Shown: one piece after another, positions 1 to 6,660 of the stretch
Position numbering within the stretch: the first letter of the stretch is position 1
Layout: each line of letters starts with the position of its first letter
Source: DATARH01 sp036489765
GTDB taxonomy: Bacteria; Pseudomonadota; Alphaproteobacteria; ATCC43930; CGMCC-115725
NCBI GenBank assembly: GCA_036489765.1
Contig: DASXFE010000080.1
Coordinates: 1 to 15,003 of the forward strand
Direction: 5' to 3'
Length of the DNA stretch: 15,003 bases
The notes under the pieces: model-generated
What the model saw: only the letters and a program-made list of their open reading frames with translations
Told to the model about the DNA's origin: nothing
Database searches by the model: none
Translations under genes and position numbers: made by a program

Positions 1-343
1 GGGCCCCGGGCTGAACCTCCATCAGCATCATCTCGACCTTAAGATTGTTGCTTTCGGCGTCCATCTGCGCCCTCAGATCGTCACGCTGCTTGATCAGCTC
101 GGCGATCCGCGCCTTGTCGGCGTCGGAGGGGCTCGAGATCCCCTGTTTTTGCTCGAGCTCCTGAAGCACCGGCATGATCTTGCCGGCGAGGGTGATCTCG
201 GCGGCGGCCCACTCGCTGACCAGCCGGTTCATGCTGTTTTGATAGCTGACGATCCGGTAATCCTGCGCGCTCGCCGGAACGGTGTATGCGGCAATCCAGC
301 AGGCGGTGATGACGGTCACGATCAAGGCAGGGATACGTTTCAT
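1..343 (-). CDS. Secreted coiled-coil protein, C-terminus cut by window edge
   Basis: The reading frame starts at the ATG at 343 and runs off the left end, so only the first 114 residues are visible. A GAGAGGG ribosome binding site lies about 6 nt upstream of the start. Residues 1-27 form a Sec signal peptide (MKRIPALIV core, likely cut after ASAQ). The rest is charged, Gln/Glu/Lys/Asp-rich and predicted helical; about 58-68 and 75-110 have a heptad-like pattern typical of a coiled coil. No catalytic motif or known family was recognised. It is the last visible gene of the minus-strand series, 130 nt after the MepK-like peptidase, which suggests a periplasmic envelope role, but that rests on context only. 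The call of a real gene rests on the signal peptide, the ribosome binding site and the uninterrupted frame. Confidence 0.72.
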   Translation of the reverse strand, partial: MKRIPALIVTVITACWIAAYTVPASAQDYRIVSYQNSMNRLVSEWAAAEITLAGKIMPVLQELEQKQGISSPSDADKARIAELIKQRDDLRAQMDAESNNLKVEMMLMEVQPGA

Positions 344-473
344 CGTGTTCCCTCTCAAGGATGTGCGTCGACTGATGTTGCCCATAACGGGAGTGTGATG
401 CGGCGCATTCCGCCCCACCTGGAGTTTCTTCTAAAACTTTGACAATCACCCGCCCGACTGTGGCTTTGCCGGC

Positions 474-1043
474 TCAGCCTACCCAGTGGCGCGTCGGGCC
501 CATATCCATATGGGTGAATTCCTTGCCGGGATACATCCCGACGCCGCCGGCGACGATCTGACGGAAACTGAGGGCCACCGCGTCGTTGTCGACATCCGGC
601 AGGTGAATGTCGAGCGCGCGCGCCTGGATGTGCTGGGAATTCTTCGCCGCCCCTTCGATATTCGCGTTGGTCGCCTCGGAGCGATAGCCGCTGAAGATGC
701 TGATCTGCTGCTTGCAGTATTTCCAGTGCAGCACGAACAGCAGGTCCATCAGCCGCGGATCGAGCAGCTTTTCCTCGTTGGCGCGGAAATCCCTGACGAC
801 ATGCGAGAACCTTGTGACGGCATCCATGCTGTAGACGCCGTCTTCGACGTAGATGTCTTTAAACGTCTCGTTGGTATGCACGAAGACGATGTTCACCCAG
901 CGGCGCGACGGAAACCCGTTGCTCGTCCACCCGGGTGGCGGCCATGTGCAGGTCGCATCGGAGGCGGTCTCGGCGATGGCCGCCGTCGGCAACGCGAGGC
1001 CGGTGGCTGCCATGCCCAACATCAGCTTGCGACGGTCGATCAC
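474..1043 (-). CDS. MepK/YcbK-like (DUF882) murein peptidase, Tat-exported
   Basis: The 189-residue product matches the YcbK/MepK (DUF882, M15-like) family of zinc murein endopeptidases, which cut peptidoglycan crosslinks. Visible signature: FSGYRSEATN at 117-126, NSQHIQARALDI at 135-146 (His138 and Asp145) and FTHMDMGPTRHW at 176-187 (His178); His138, Asp145 and His178 are the expected zinc ligands. The N-terminus has twin arginines (IDRRKLML) followed by a hydrophobic stretch ending in AAIA, as in Tat-exported family members. Length is normal for the family. The start is a GTG at 1043 with a weak AAGG-type ribosome binding site; it is preferred because it keeps the RR motif. It lies 115 nt after the Sel1 gene, in the same direction. 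Zinc binding and periplasmic wall cleavage are inferred from the family; which crosslink it cuts cannot be told. Confidence 0.88.
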   Translation of the reverse strand: MIDRRKLMLGMAATGLALPTAAIAETASDATCTWPPPGWTSNGFPSRRWVNIVFVHTNETFKDIYVEDGVYSMDAVTRFSHVVRDFRANEEKLLDPRLMDLLFVLHWKYCKQQISIFSGYRSEATNANIEGAAKNSQHIQARALDIHLPDVDNDAVALSFRQIVAGGVGMYPGKEFTHMDMGPTRHWVG

Positions 1044-1087
1044 AGGAAGATGCCTTGCTCTGCGACCAGGCTGAGACTGGCGACTGA

Positions 1088-1116
1088 CATGTATCCCTTG
1101 GGTTGGGCGGTTTCAA
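1088..1116 (-). promoter_or_regulatory. Possible sigma70-type promoter for the MepK-like gene
   Basis: On the minus strand TTGAAA (1111-1116) is followed after 17 nt by TACATG (1088-1093), about 45 nt upstream of the GTG start at 1043. The -35 matches 5 of 6 consensus bases but the -10 only 3 of 6. It would give the peptidase its own transcript in the 115-nt gap. Pattern match by eye only. Confidence 0.28.
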
Positions 1117-1158
1117 TAGTCGCTTCGCGCCCAGACAGCACTTCGGCGAGAAGGCGGC

Positions 1159-1803
1159 TCAGTGGCCTTGAAGGGCAGGAAACTGCTGGGTGCAGGGCAA
1201 TGTCGGAAATGGCCAGCCCGGACAGCCGGTCGACTTGACCGTCGTGTGGGCGGGTTCGGTCGGCGGCGCAGGCGTGGTTGCGGTGGTCGTCGGCTCACTC
1301 TTCTTGGTCAGGGCCTCGGTCCATTTCGCCGCGCGATCCTTACCGGCCTCGCGCTCGGAAGAGCTGAGCACTTTGTCCAACTGGCTTTCGAGATCGGCGC
1401 CGGCGGTCCCCCACACGCCCTTGCTCTTGGCTGCCAGCATCGCCCATTTGTAGGCCTCGACAAGGTCGGCGGGAAAATTGATGTCTCCCGCCGCCCAGAT
1501 CAGCGCCAGCCGGTACAGCGCCTCCGTGTTGCCCTGGTCCGCGGCCTTCGAATACCAATATTCGGCCCGCTTATAGTCTTGGGCGAGGGCGCCGAGGCCT
1601 TGCTCGTAGAGGGATCCCAGCCCGAATTCGGCTTCGGGATCTCCCTTGTCCGCGGCGCCTTGCCACTCGCTCATTGCCTTTTCGTAATTTCCCTGCTCGA
1701 ACGCCCTCTGTCCGGCGGCGACATCCGCCTTCGCCAGACCAACCGAAAAAAAGAAGACGATGCCGACGGCAAAAACAGCGAGCCGCGCCGCCGGCCGTAT
1801 CAA
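1159..1803 (-). CDS. Secreted Sel1-repeat (TPR-like) protein
   Basis: The 214-residue product has a Sec signal peptide (residues 1-26, hydrophobic core then GLAKAD) followed by Sel1-like repeats. Residues about 28-55 (AAGQRAFEQGNYEKAMSEWQ) and 56-92 (GDPEAEFGLGSLYEQGLG, then YKRAEYWYSKAADQG) show the A.....G....A..W...A..G...A pattern, and a third, weaker repeat runs to about 130 (LVEAYKWAMLAAKSKG). Such repeats are protein-protein interaction scaffolds. The C-terminal 60 residues are Thr/Pro-rich with two Cys. The start is a TTG at 1803 with a G-rich stretch 7-12 nt upstream; no ATG lies before the signal peptide. It begins 31 nt after the pseudokinase stop codon, so the two are probably co-transcribed, which makes it a candidate periplasmic partner of the pseudokinase tail. 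Partner unknown. Confidence 0.82.
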   Translation of the reverse strand: MIRPAARLAVFAVGIVFFFSVGLAKADVAAGQRAFEQGNYEKAMSEWQGAADKGDPEAEFGLGSLYEQGLGALAQDYKRAEYWYSKAADQGNTEALYRLALIWAAGDINFPADLVEAYKWAMLAAKSKGVWGTAGADLESQLDKVLSSSEREAGKDRAAKWTEALTKKSEPTTTATTPAPPTEPAHTTVKSTGCPGWPFPTLPCTQQFPALQGH

Positions 1804-1834
1804 CTGACTGCCCCCCGTCTCGAGCGGCGGTATG

Positions 1835-3679
1835 TCATTTGGCGGGACACGCCGTTGCCGCGGGAGCCGTTACCGCCCCGTCCGTCAGATCGAAAAAGGT
1901 CAGCACGGCCGCGGTCTTGCCGTCACCGAGCCCGCCGATCGCGCTGGCGAGGTTCGCGATGTAATCGCGGGCCGGCTCGGTTCCCGCTCTGAGGTCGGGA
2001 AAGAGCGGCTTCGCGGTCGCGATCAGGGTCACTAGGCGCTCGCCCGGCGGCTTGTCTAAGGCGACCGCCACGCCCGTCGGCGGGCAGCCGAGCACGAAAT
2101 GGTTGCGCAAGGGTTTGAGGTTGAACCGGTCCCGGGTCGTCGGCAGCAGATGAACGACTTGGCCGTCGCTTTCGTAATAGTCGACGTAGACGTACCCATC
2201 GAAGGCAGGCGCATGCCCATCGACGACGAGCCGGTCGCCGGGATGGGGATCCCTCGCCCCGAGCGAGAGGGTTGGGGCATCAGGCCCCGGCTGACTGGCC
2301 ACCCCTGCCAGTTTCGCCGCGACCTCGCAATAGGGCCACGCCATCAGTCCGACGTCGAAATGTACCGCTCCAATGCCCGGGATGCCGGTGACCGCGGCTC
2401 GCAGCCGGTTCAGGTCCTGCGCCGTCGCGACATGGCCGGCGAGACGAACAGAACGATCCGCCGCGACGCTGTAGGTGACGGCGGCGCAGGCGTAGCCGGC
2501 CGTGGCGGCTGCCAACGCCGCCTGGGCATCGGGTGGATGCGGCGCCCGCGAGACAAAACGCGAGACCCCGAAGGCGGCGGCACCGATGAGGATCGCGGCG
2601 ACGGCCGCAGCCATGAGCTTTCCGCCGACCGACCATCGTGCCGCGGCTCTTGTTCGAGGTGGCGCCGTCTTGCTGGCGCGGACGGGCCGTGCATTCGCGG
2701 GCGGCGCCGGTCGCGCCTCGGGCCGTTGGGATCGCCTCTCGGACGGCGCCGGCCTCGCGGCAGGCTCCGCCGTCGCACGGGCTGGAGGCGCAGGCTGCAA
2801 CGGCTGGCTCGGGGCCGGTTTGGCCGGCTCGCCCGGTGCCGCCGCCGGGGCTGCGCGGCGTTCCGGACGCGGCTCAAGCATCGGCGCGATGACCGGCCGC
2901 AGCGGTACCGGGATCAGGGAGAGATCGGGAACACGTTGGCGGCTGTCCGTGGCGCTCGCCACGTCCGAGCCCATGTAGAGCCGCTTTCCGCCCCCGATTG
3001 CCGCAGCGGCGAGGATGAGGCCGAGGCTGTAGGTGTCCGCCCGGCCGTCTATCGCCCCACCGAAAAGCCCGAGCTGCTCCGGCGCCAGGAATGCGTAGTC
3101 CCGGGGGGACGCCGGCGGCCCTGCCCCGGCCGCGGCGGACAAGGGGAACCCGACGATTTTCGCACGCGTCACTTCCTGGCCCGGCAGGATGATCTTGTCG
3201 AGCGACAGGCCGCCATGCACGACGCCTTGTCGATGCGCGGCGGCCAATCCTCTCTCCAGCCGCTCGCGCAGGCGAAGGATCTCGTCGGTCTCGAGGCGGC
3301 GCTGGTCGAGGATTTTTACGAGCGGCTCACCATCGACGAACTCCATGACGGTGTAGCGGAGTGTCCCCTCGCCCCGCAGCAGGCCCTCGTAGCTAGCCAC
3401 GGCGCCGTCGTGGACCCGCCCGAGCTGAGCGAGCATCGAGACCAGGTGGGAATCGCCGGCGAGGCCCGCCGCAACCACCCTGATGGCATGGCGGGTTCCG
3501 AGCTCGATGTGTTTCGCGCGATACAGATCGCCACTCGCGCTACGCGCCAGCAACCCCTCGATCTCGAAGGTCCGGCTGAGCACGGCTCCCGGACCGAGAA
3601 GGGATGAGCCGCCCCGCCGAACGACGACGGTCGCTTCTTCGGCGCGAGACGTGTCGGGGTGTTGCGGCCTGTCGGGCAT
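1835..3679 (-). CDS. Membrane pseudokinase of Hanks Ser/Thr kinase type with periplasmic DUF4384-like tail
   Basis: The 614-residue product aligns end to end with the kinase at 7198-9156 (shared: KHIELGTRHAIR, VMEFVDGEPL, DTYSLGLILAAAAIGGG). The kinase fold is about 35-275, a Pro/Ala/Arg-rich linker 276-345, one membrane helix about 352-372, then a periplasmic region with a small BON-like domain (385-455, Cys398 and Cys451) and a DUF4384-like domain (470-600, YVYVDYYESDGQVVHLLP). Catalysis should be lost: the ATP lysine is Arg67 (HAIR), HRD is HGG (Asp replaced by Gly157), the metal-binding Asn is Lys162, DFG is GFP (177-179), and the glycine loop is ARSASGDLY. APE (199-201) and the fold remain, so a binding or regulatory role is likely. 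The frame opens earlier, at 3751, but the ATG at 3679 (MPDRPQH) is chosen because it lines up with the MPSGTF start of the kinase; its ribosome binding site is weak. It is followed 31 nt later by the Sel1 gene. Confidence 0.88.
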   Translation of the reverse strand: MPDRPQHPDTSRAEEATVVVRRGGSSLLGPGAVLSRTFEIEGLLARSASGDLYRAKHIELGTRHAIRVVAAGLAGDSHLVSMLAQLGRVHDGAVASYEGLLRGEGTLRYTVMEFVDGEPLVKILDQRRLETDEILRLRERLERGLAAAHRQGVVHGGLSLDKIILPGQEVTRAKIVGFPLSAAAGAGPPASPRDYAFLAPEQLGLFGGAIDGRADTYSLGLILAAAAIGGGKRLYMGSDVASATDSRQRVPDLSLIPVPLRPVIAPMLEPRPERRAAPAAAPGEPAKPAPSQPLQPAPPARATAEPAARPAPSERRSQRPEARPAPPANARPVRASKTAPPRTRAAARWSVGGKLMAAAVAAILIGAAAFGVSRFVSRAPHPPDAQAALAAATAGYACAAVTYSVAADRSVRLAGHVATAQDLNRLRAAVTGIPGIGAVHFDVGLMAWPYCEVAAKLAGVASQPGPDAPTLSLGARDPHPGDRLVVDGHAPAFDGYVYVDYYESDGQVVHLLPTTRDRFNLKPLRNHFVLGCPPTGVAVALDKPPGERLVTLIATAKPLFPDLRAGTEPARDYIANLASAIGGLGDGKTAAVLTFFDLTDGAVTAPAATACPAK

Positions 3680-3788
3680 TCTCAGCGCCAGTCTAGTTAC
3701 CGCACGGCATTTCCCGCGCGGGCGGAACCCGGCATCCGATCGCCTCCGCAACCTTGCCGCACCGTTGCCTGCAATGGCATCGGACCAT

Positions 3789-3797
3789 TCTATACCA
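3789..3797 (-). promoter_or_regulatory. Possible extended -10 promoter for the pseudokinase gene
   Basis: On the minus strand TGGTATAGA forms an extended -10 (TG-N-TATAGA, followed by AT), about 110 nt upstream of the ATG at 3679. No good -35 was seen, which extended -10 promoters can tolerate. It lies after the palindrome at 3891-3922, so a new transcript could begin here after the protease message ends. Pattern match only. Confidence 0.32.
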
Positions 3798-3890
3798 AAT
3801 GGATGGGCGCCGCGCGGCGAGACGCACTTGCGGCGCGCAATGGTCAGGAGGCCGTCGAGAGCGCCGACTTGTATTCACCAGCCGCTCAAA

Positions 3891-3922
3891 TTCACGATCC
3901 CGCCGATCGGCGGGATCGTGAA
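3891..3922 (-). terminator. 32-bp perfect palindrome after the protease gene, probable terminator
   Basis: Positions 3891-3922 read identically on both strands: 14-nt arms (TTCACGATCCCGCC and its complement) around a GATC centre. As RNA it would fold into a 14-bp stem with a 4-nt loop. It begins 26 nt after the stop codon of the aspartic protease gene, the right place for an intrinsic terminator, but only a short TTT run follows on that strand. Because the symmetry is perfect it could also be a dimeric-regulator operator upstream of the pseudokinase gene (about 210 nt before its start). Confidence 0.5.
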
Positions 3923-3948
3923 CCCGTGGTCTGTTTGCGCGCGAGCAG

Positions 3949-5256
3949 CTACCGGCAGTTCTTCTCGCACTCGACGTTGGCGACGGTGGGCGGATAGTTC
4001 ACCGTCTGTACGAGAATGGCCGTGTCGCCATGCGTCCACTCGAATTTGCACTGGATGACATCCGATCCGAAGCACGACACGCGCTCGGGGAAGCATGCCT
4101 TGTCGTTCAAACCGCACGGCTGGCGCTCTTGCGGCTCGTATCCAAGCGCCATCAGCCGGGCGCGGGCGTCCGCATAGCTTGTCTGTCCGGGGAAAGCGGG
4201 CAACTCAAAGCCTGCATGACCGCCGGTCGCGGCTGACGGGTCAGGCGCGGCGGAGACGGCGGCCACCTTGTCCGGCGCAACCTCGGGGGGCGCAGGTTTG
4301 GTCGCGTCGAGCGGTTGCGTGGGTGCTGCCGCGGCGGCTGCGGATGTCGCGGCGGGCGCCGGATCTGTCGCGCCACTCTGAATGCTGGCCGCTGCGGCTT
4401 TCAGGTCGCCGCCGTTGCGCGTCGTCAGGTTCAGCGTTCCGGCCGTGTTGTCCAGGGTCCATGACGCAAACCGCGACAGGAAGCTTTGGCCGAGCAGCGC
4501 CGAGCCGGCAGCAGGGGCGACACTGGCGACGACGTCGGTAAGGGTCTGGTCGCCGACCCGCAAGCTGGCGAGTTTGAAGCGAACGCTCGGCAGCTTTGAG
4601 CCATCGGCGAGGGTGAAGGTTTGGCCACCGACGTAGTCTTCCTGCTTCAACGTGCCCGACTTGATCAATGCCGAGACGACATTGGCCGGGATCATCACAT
4701 CGGCGGCGCCGCTGTCGACCGTGAAGTCCAGGGTGACCGCATTGTTGATCCGGACGGGAACCTCGAAGGTGCCGCCTGTCTTTTTCATCTTTACCGCGAT
4801 GACCCCATCCGGTGCGGGAGCGGGAGCGGCGGCGACCGCCTTGTGAGTCTTCTGCTTCTTTACGGCATGTGCCGTGACGCCGTTCGCCCGCCGCAGCTGC
4901 TCGTTTTCTTCATTTTGAAGATACCGATCGCTTTGCTGCTGCTGATAGGGCGGCGGTTGGTATTGCCGCTGGTAGGGCGGCTGCTGATAGCCTTGCTGAT
5001 ACTGCGGCTGATACTGGGGAGGCGGGGGCGACGGCTGATAGTAATCCCGCGGCGGCTGCATGCTCTGTGACATCATCATGCCGAGAGCCGCGCCGGCGAT
5101 GCCATACTGCGCGACTGCCGACCCCGGAAAAGCCGGTACAGACAACAGCACAATCGCCGTAGCGAATAGCCGGACTCTCCATCGCCTCTCGCGCGACGCA
5201 GCCGGCTGTCCTTCGCGAGGTTCCTCAGTACGCTGGTTCTGACTGATGGGGGGCAT
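3949..5256 (-). CDS. Secreted retropepsin-like (clan AA) aspartic protease with YQ-rich linker and Cys-rich tail
   Basis: The 435-residue product has a long charged N-region, a hydrophobic signal at about 28-49 (cut after SAVAQ), a Gln/Tyr/Pro-rich segment at 70-110, and a retropepsin-type aspartic protease domain at about 150-280. The catalytic Asp181 sits in FTVDSGAADVMIP, the beta-strand/flap region follows (FTLADGSKLPSVRF), and LLGQSFLSRF (255-264) is the typical hydrophobic-Gly motif. Single-domain enzymes of this clan work as dimers. After an Ala/Pro-rich linker (285-345) comes a C-terminal domain (350-435, YADARARLMALGYEP) with six Cys (381, 388, 395, 403, 430, 434), probably three disulfides, matching a periplasmic location. 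The start at 5256 is preferred over the ATG at 5271 because GGGAG lies 8 nt before it. It is divergent from the small secreted genes. Substrate unknown; the small Cys-rich proteins or the kinase tails are possible targets only by proximity. Confidence 0.85.
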   Translation of the reverse strand: MPPISQNQRTEEPREGQPAASRERRWRVRLFATAIVLLSVPAFPGSAVAQYGIAGAALGMMMSQSMQPPRDYYQPSPPPPQYQPQYQQGYQQPPYQRQYQPPPYQQQQSDRYLQNEENEQLRRANGVTAHAVKKQKTHKAVAAAPAPAPDGVIAVKMKKTGGTFEVPVRINNAVTLDFTVDSGAADVMIPANVVSALIKSGTLKQEDYVGGQTFTLADGSKLPSVRFKLASLRVGDQTLTDVVASVAPAAGSALLGQSFLSRFASWTLDNTAGTLNLTTRNGGDLKAAAASIQSGATDPAPAATSAAAAAAPTQPLDATKPAPPEVAPDKVAAVSAAPDPSAATGGHAGFELPAFPGQTSYADARARLMALGYEPQERQPCGLNDKACFPERVSCFGSDVIQCKFEWTHGDTAILVQTVNYPPTVANVECEKNCR

Positions 5257-5271
5257 CGTTCGCGCTCCCAT

Positions 5272-5358
5272 GTTGGGGCATCACGATATCCGCTCCGCGC
5301 CTGTCCGCATTGATGGCGGGTGCACAAGCGGGCATTCTGTAGATGGCGATGCCCCAAC
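5272..5358. repeat. Spaced 11-bp inverted repeat in the divergent control region
   Basis: GTTGGGGCATC at 5272-5282 is repeated exactly, inverted, as GATGCCCCAAC at 5348-5358, with 65 nt between. One arm lies directly upstream of the ribosome binding site of the protease gene, so it falls in that gene's leader if transcription starts further up. The arms could be two operator half-sites for a regulator acting on both directions, or a long RNA stem in the protease leader. No known regulator motif was recognised. Confidence 0.4.
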
Positions 5359-5378
5359 CGCCAGTTCAAGATGGGGCG

Positions 5379-5396
5379 GCGGGGCTGTAGCCCCGC
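5379..5396. other. GC hairpin in the divergent control region
   Basis: GCGGGGC, TGTA, GCCCCGC gives a perfect 7-bp GC stem with a 4-nt loop. Only AAA, not a T run, follows on the plus strand, so it is a poor terminator for either strand. It may be a small REP-like element or an operator between the two divergent transcription units. Confidence 0.4.
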
Positions 5397-5422
5397 GAAA
5401 TGGCCTATCAGCAATTCGGTTT

Positions 5423-5451
5423 TTGAAACGCGGTGATTTTTCCATCTTTAT
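5423..5451 (+). promoter_or_regulatory. Possible promoter for the small secreted-protein genes
   Basis: TTGAAA (5423-5428) and CTTTAT (5446-5451) are 17 nt apart in an AT-richer patch, about 45 nt before the ATG at 5496. The -35 is good (5 of 6) and the -10 poor (3 of 6). It is the best candidate for driving the three plus-strand genes. Confidence 0.27.
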
Positions 5452-5495
5452 CGTTCCCTTGACCGCAAGGTCGGGCTCAACCGTTGGAGGGCGAC

Positions 5496-5885
5496 ATGTC
5501 GAAGCTGGCGTGGTGGCTGATCGCGGTGGGTTACGTGGCGGCATCGGTCGCGGGGGCGCCGCAGGCCCGGGCGTTTACTTACGAATGCAACGGCGACCAG
5601 GCAAAGTGCCCCTCGGTGCGGTGTTCGGGCGATGCGAGCGCCTGCCAGGTCCTAAAGGCGCGCCAGGATGGGGTTGACCATGAGACGGGAGCCCACATCG
5701 TTATCGGTTTCCACGTTGCAGCGGACCAGGAGCCAAAGACCATGGAGCTGGTGCTGACCGTGGGCGAAAAACTGAGCGACTGCAGTGGCTCCGCCCGTGA
5801 CGTCTATGCCAACGCGAACAATGACGACGCCCGCTCGATCGACGGGCTGTTGTGCAGTTTGCGGGCGACTTGGACGCGCCACTAG
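5496..5885 (+). CDS. Small secreted Cys-rich protein (129 aa), unknown function
   Basis: Not recognised as any named family. The ATG at 5496 has a strong GGAGG 6 nt upstream; the same frame is open from a TTG at 5484 but that start would bury the ribosome binding site. Residues 1-26 are a clear Sec signal peptide (WWLIAVGYVAASVAG, cut after QARA). The mature part of about 103 residues has six Cys, four of them in the first 30 residues (YECNG, AKCP, VRCS, ACQV) and two near the end (DCSG, LLCS), so three disulfides are possible. It is first of three plus-strand genes and is divergent from the aspartic protease gene. A periplasmic or secreted ligand, inhibitor or substrate role is possible but unproven. 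Confidence 0.75.
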   Translation: MSKLAWWLIAVGYVAASVAGAPQARAFTYECNGDQAKCPSVRCSGDASACQVLKARQDGVDHETGAHIVIGFHVAADQEPKTMELVLTVGEKLSDCSGSARDVYANANNDDARSIDGLLCSLRATWTRH

Positions 5886-5959
5886 AAGTTTTTCAGGAGA
5901 CTTGGGAAGGCGGGATGAGCCTGCGCCGGTATGCAACCGCGAGAACATGGAGGCGAGTC

Positions 5960-6259
5960 ATGCGGCGATTATTTTGTGGGTCGGGGGTCCTGTTCGCGGC
6001 TTTGTTTACGATCGGCACTGCACGGGCAGACGATTGGGTCCTGCGCGTGGACACGTCCTCGCGGGCCTGCCGCATCGAACTGGCAACGGCAGCGGCGATC
6101 GGGCTGCAACTCGCCGGCCCGTTCTCGTCGCGAGCAGACGCTTGCAATGCTGCGAGCAAATACTATGACAGCAGCATGTCCGATACATCCAAGTGTTGGG
6201 CTTATGTTTCCCAGACCGTCGATTGGTGCTCGAAGGAGGGCGTAAACCTGCCGCACTGA
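5960..6259 (+). CDS. Small secreted protein (99 aa) with four Cys, unknown function
   Basis: Not recognised as any named family. The frame is open from 5852, overlapping the previous gene, but the ATG at 5960 is chosen: GGAGG lies 6 nt before it and it places a signal peptide at the N-terminus (MRRLFCGSGVLFAALF, cut after ARAD). The mature part of about 75 residues has four Cys (RACRI, DACNA, SKCWA, DWCSK) and a segment reading AGPFSSRADACNAASKYYD, which resembles the 'Gly-pro-F-.s...A...A' pattern of short sporulation/envelope repeat-type segments; that likeness is weak. It lies 74 nt after the previous gene and 21 nt before the next, so it probably shares a transcript with the latter. Confidence 0.72.
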   Translation: MRRLFCGSGVLFAALFTIGTARADDWVLRVDTSSRACRIELATAAAIGLQLAGPFSSRADACNAASKYYDSSMSDTSKCWAYVSQTVDWCSKEGVNLPH

Positions 6260-6280
6260 TATCCCGAAGGGAGGACGTCG

Positions 6281-6526
6281 ATGTTTCGCTTCAGATCCAT
6301 GATCTTCGCGACTTGCGTGCCGATGGCCGGGATGGGGACTGCGCTCGCCGATATTACCGGACCCAATGGCGAGAAGTGCGACAGCACGGAAAGCCAAGTA
6401 AAACACGACATCCGTGGCAAGCATTACATCTGCGACAAGTGCGTCATCCTCAGTTGCGACACGAGCACCAGGGAGCTCAAGGACTGCAAGCAGACCACCC
6501 ACTGGGTCAATTGCTCGGAACAGTAA
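6281..6526 (+). CDS. Small secreted Cys-rich protein (81 aa), unknown function
   Basis: Not recognised as any named family. The ATG at 6281 has GGGAGG 6 nt upstream. Residues 1-23 are a signal peptide (MFRFRSMIFATCVP, cut after ALAD). The mature part of about 58 residues has six Cys (EKCDS, YICDKC, LSCDT, KDCKQ, VNCSE), about one in ten residues, so a compact disulfide-bonded fold is likely. The ICDKC pair could also bind a metal, but six Cys in an exported protein favour disulfides. It is the last gene of the plus-strand trio; the next gene is convergent. Confidence 0.74.
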   Translation: MFRFRSMIFATCVPMAGMGTALADITGPNGEKCDSTESQVKHDIRGKHYICDKCVILSCDTSTRELKDCKQTTHWVNCSEQ

Positions 6527-6660
6527 GCGGCCGTCCTTCGCAGGCGGCGCTTCGCGCAACGGCATCTCCGGCGCAAACGGGCCGCCCGGCGGTGACGCGG
6601 CCGCTTCGCCTTTTCAAACCGATGATGGGCGCACCCGGCCGCGCGCGCCTGCGCTCGATG

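Noticed and set aside
2099..3607. Long plus-strand open frame (502 codons) opposite the pseudokinase gene
   Set aside because: It is Arg/Gly/Ala-rich with no domain, signal or ribosome binding site, and lies wholly opposite a gene with clear kinase homology; such antisense frames are expected at high GC.
3680..3751. Upstream start adding 24 Arg-rich residues to the pseudokinase
   Set aside because: The ATG at 3679 aligns with the kinase start; the extension is low-complexity Arg-rich sequence.
4905..5060. Repetitive CTGATA/GGCGG-rich stretch, considered as a tandem DNA repeat
   Set aside because: It is explained by the Tyr/Gln/Pro-rich segment of the protease and has no fixed unit.
6525..6606. 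9-bp inverted repeat (AAGCGGCCG / CGGCCGCTT) after the third small gene, as a terminator
   Set aside because: The loop of 64 nt is too long for an intrinsic terminator, and the arms are built of common GC-rich words.
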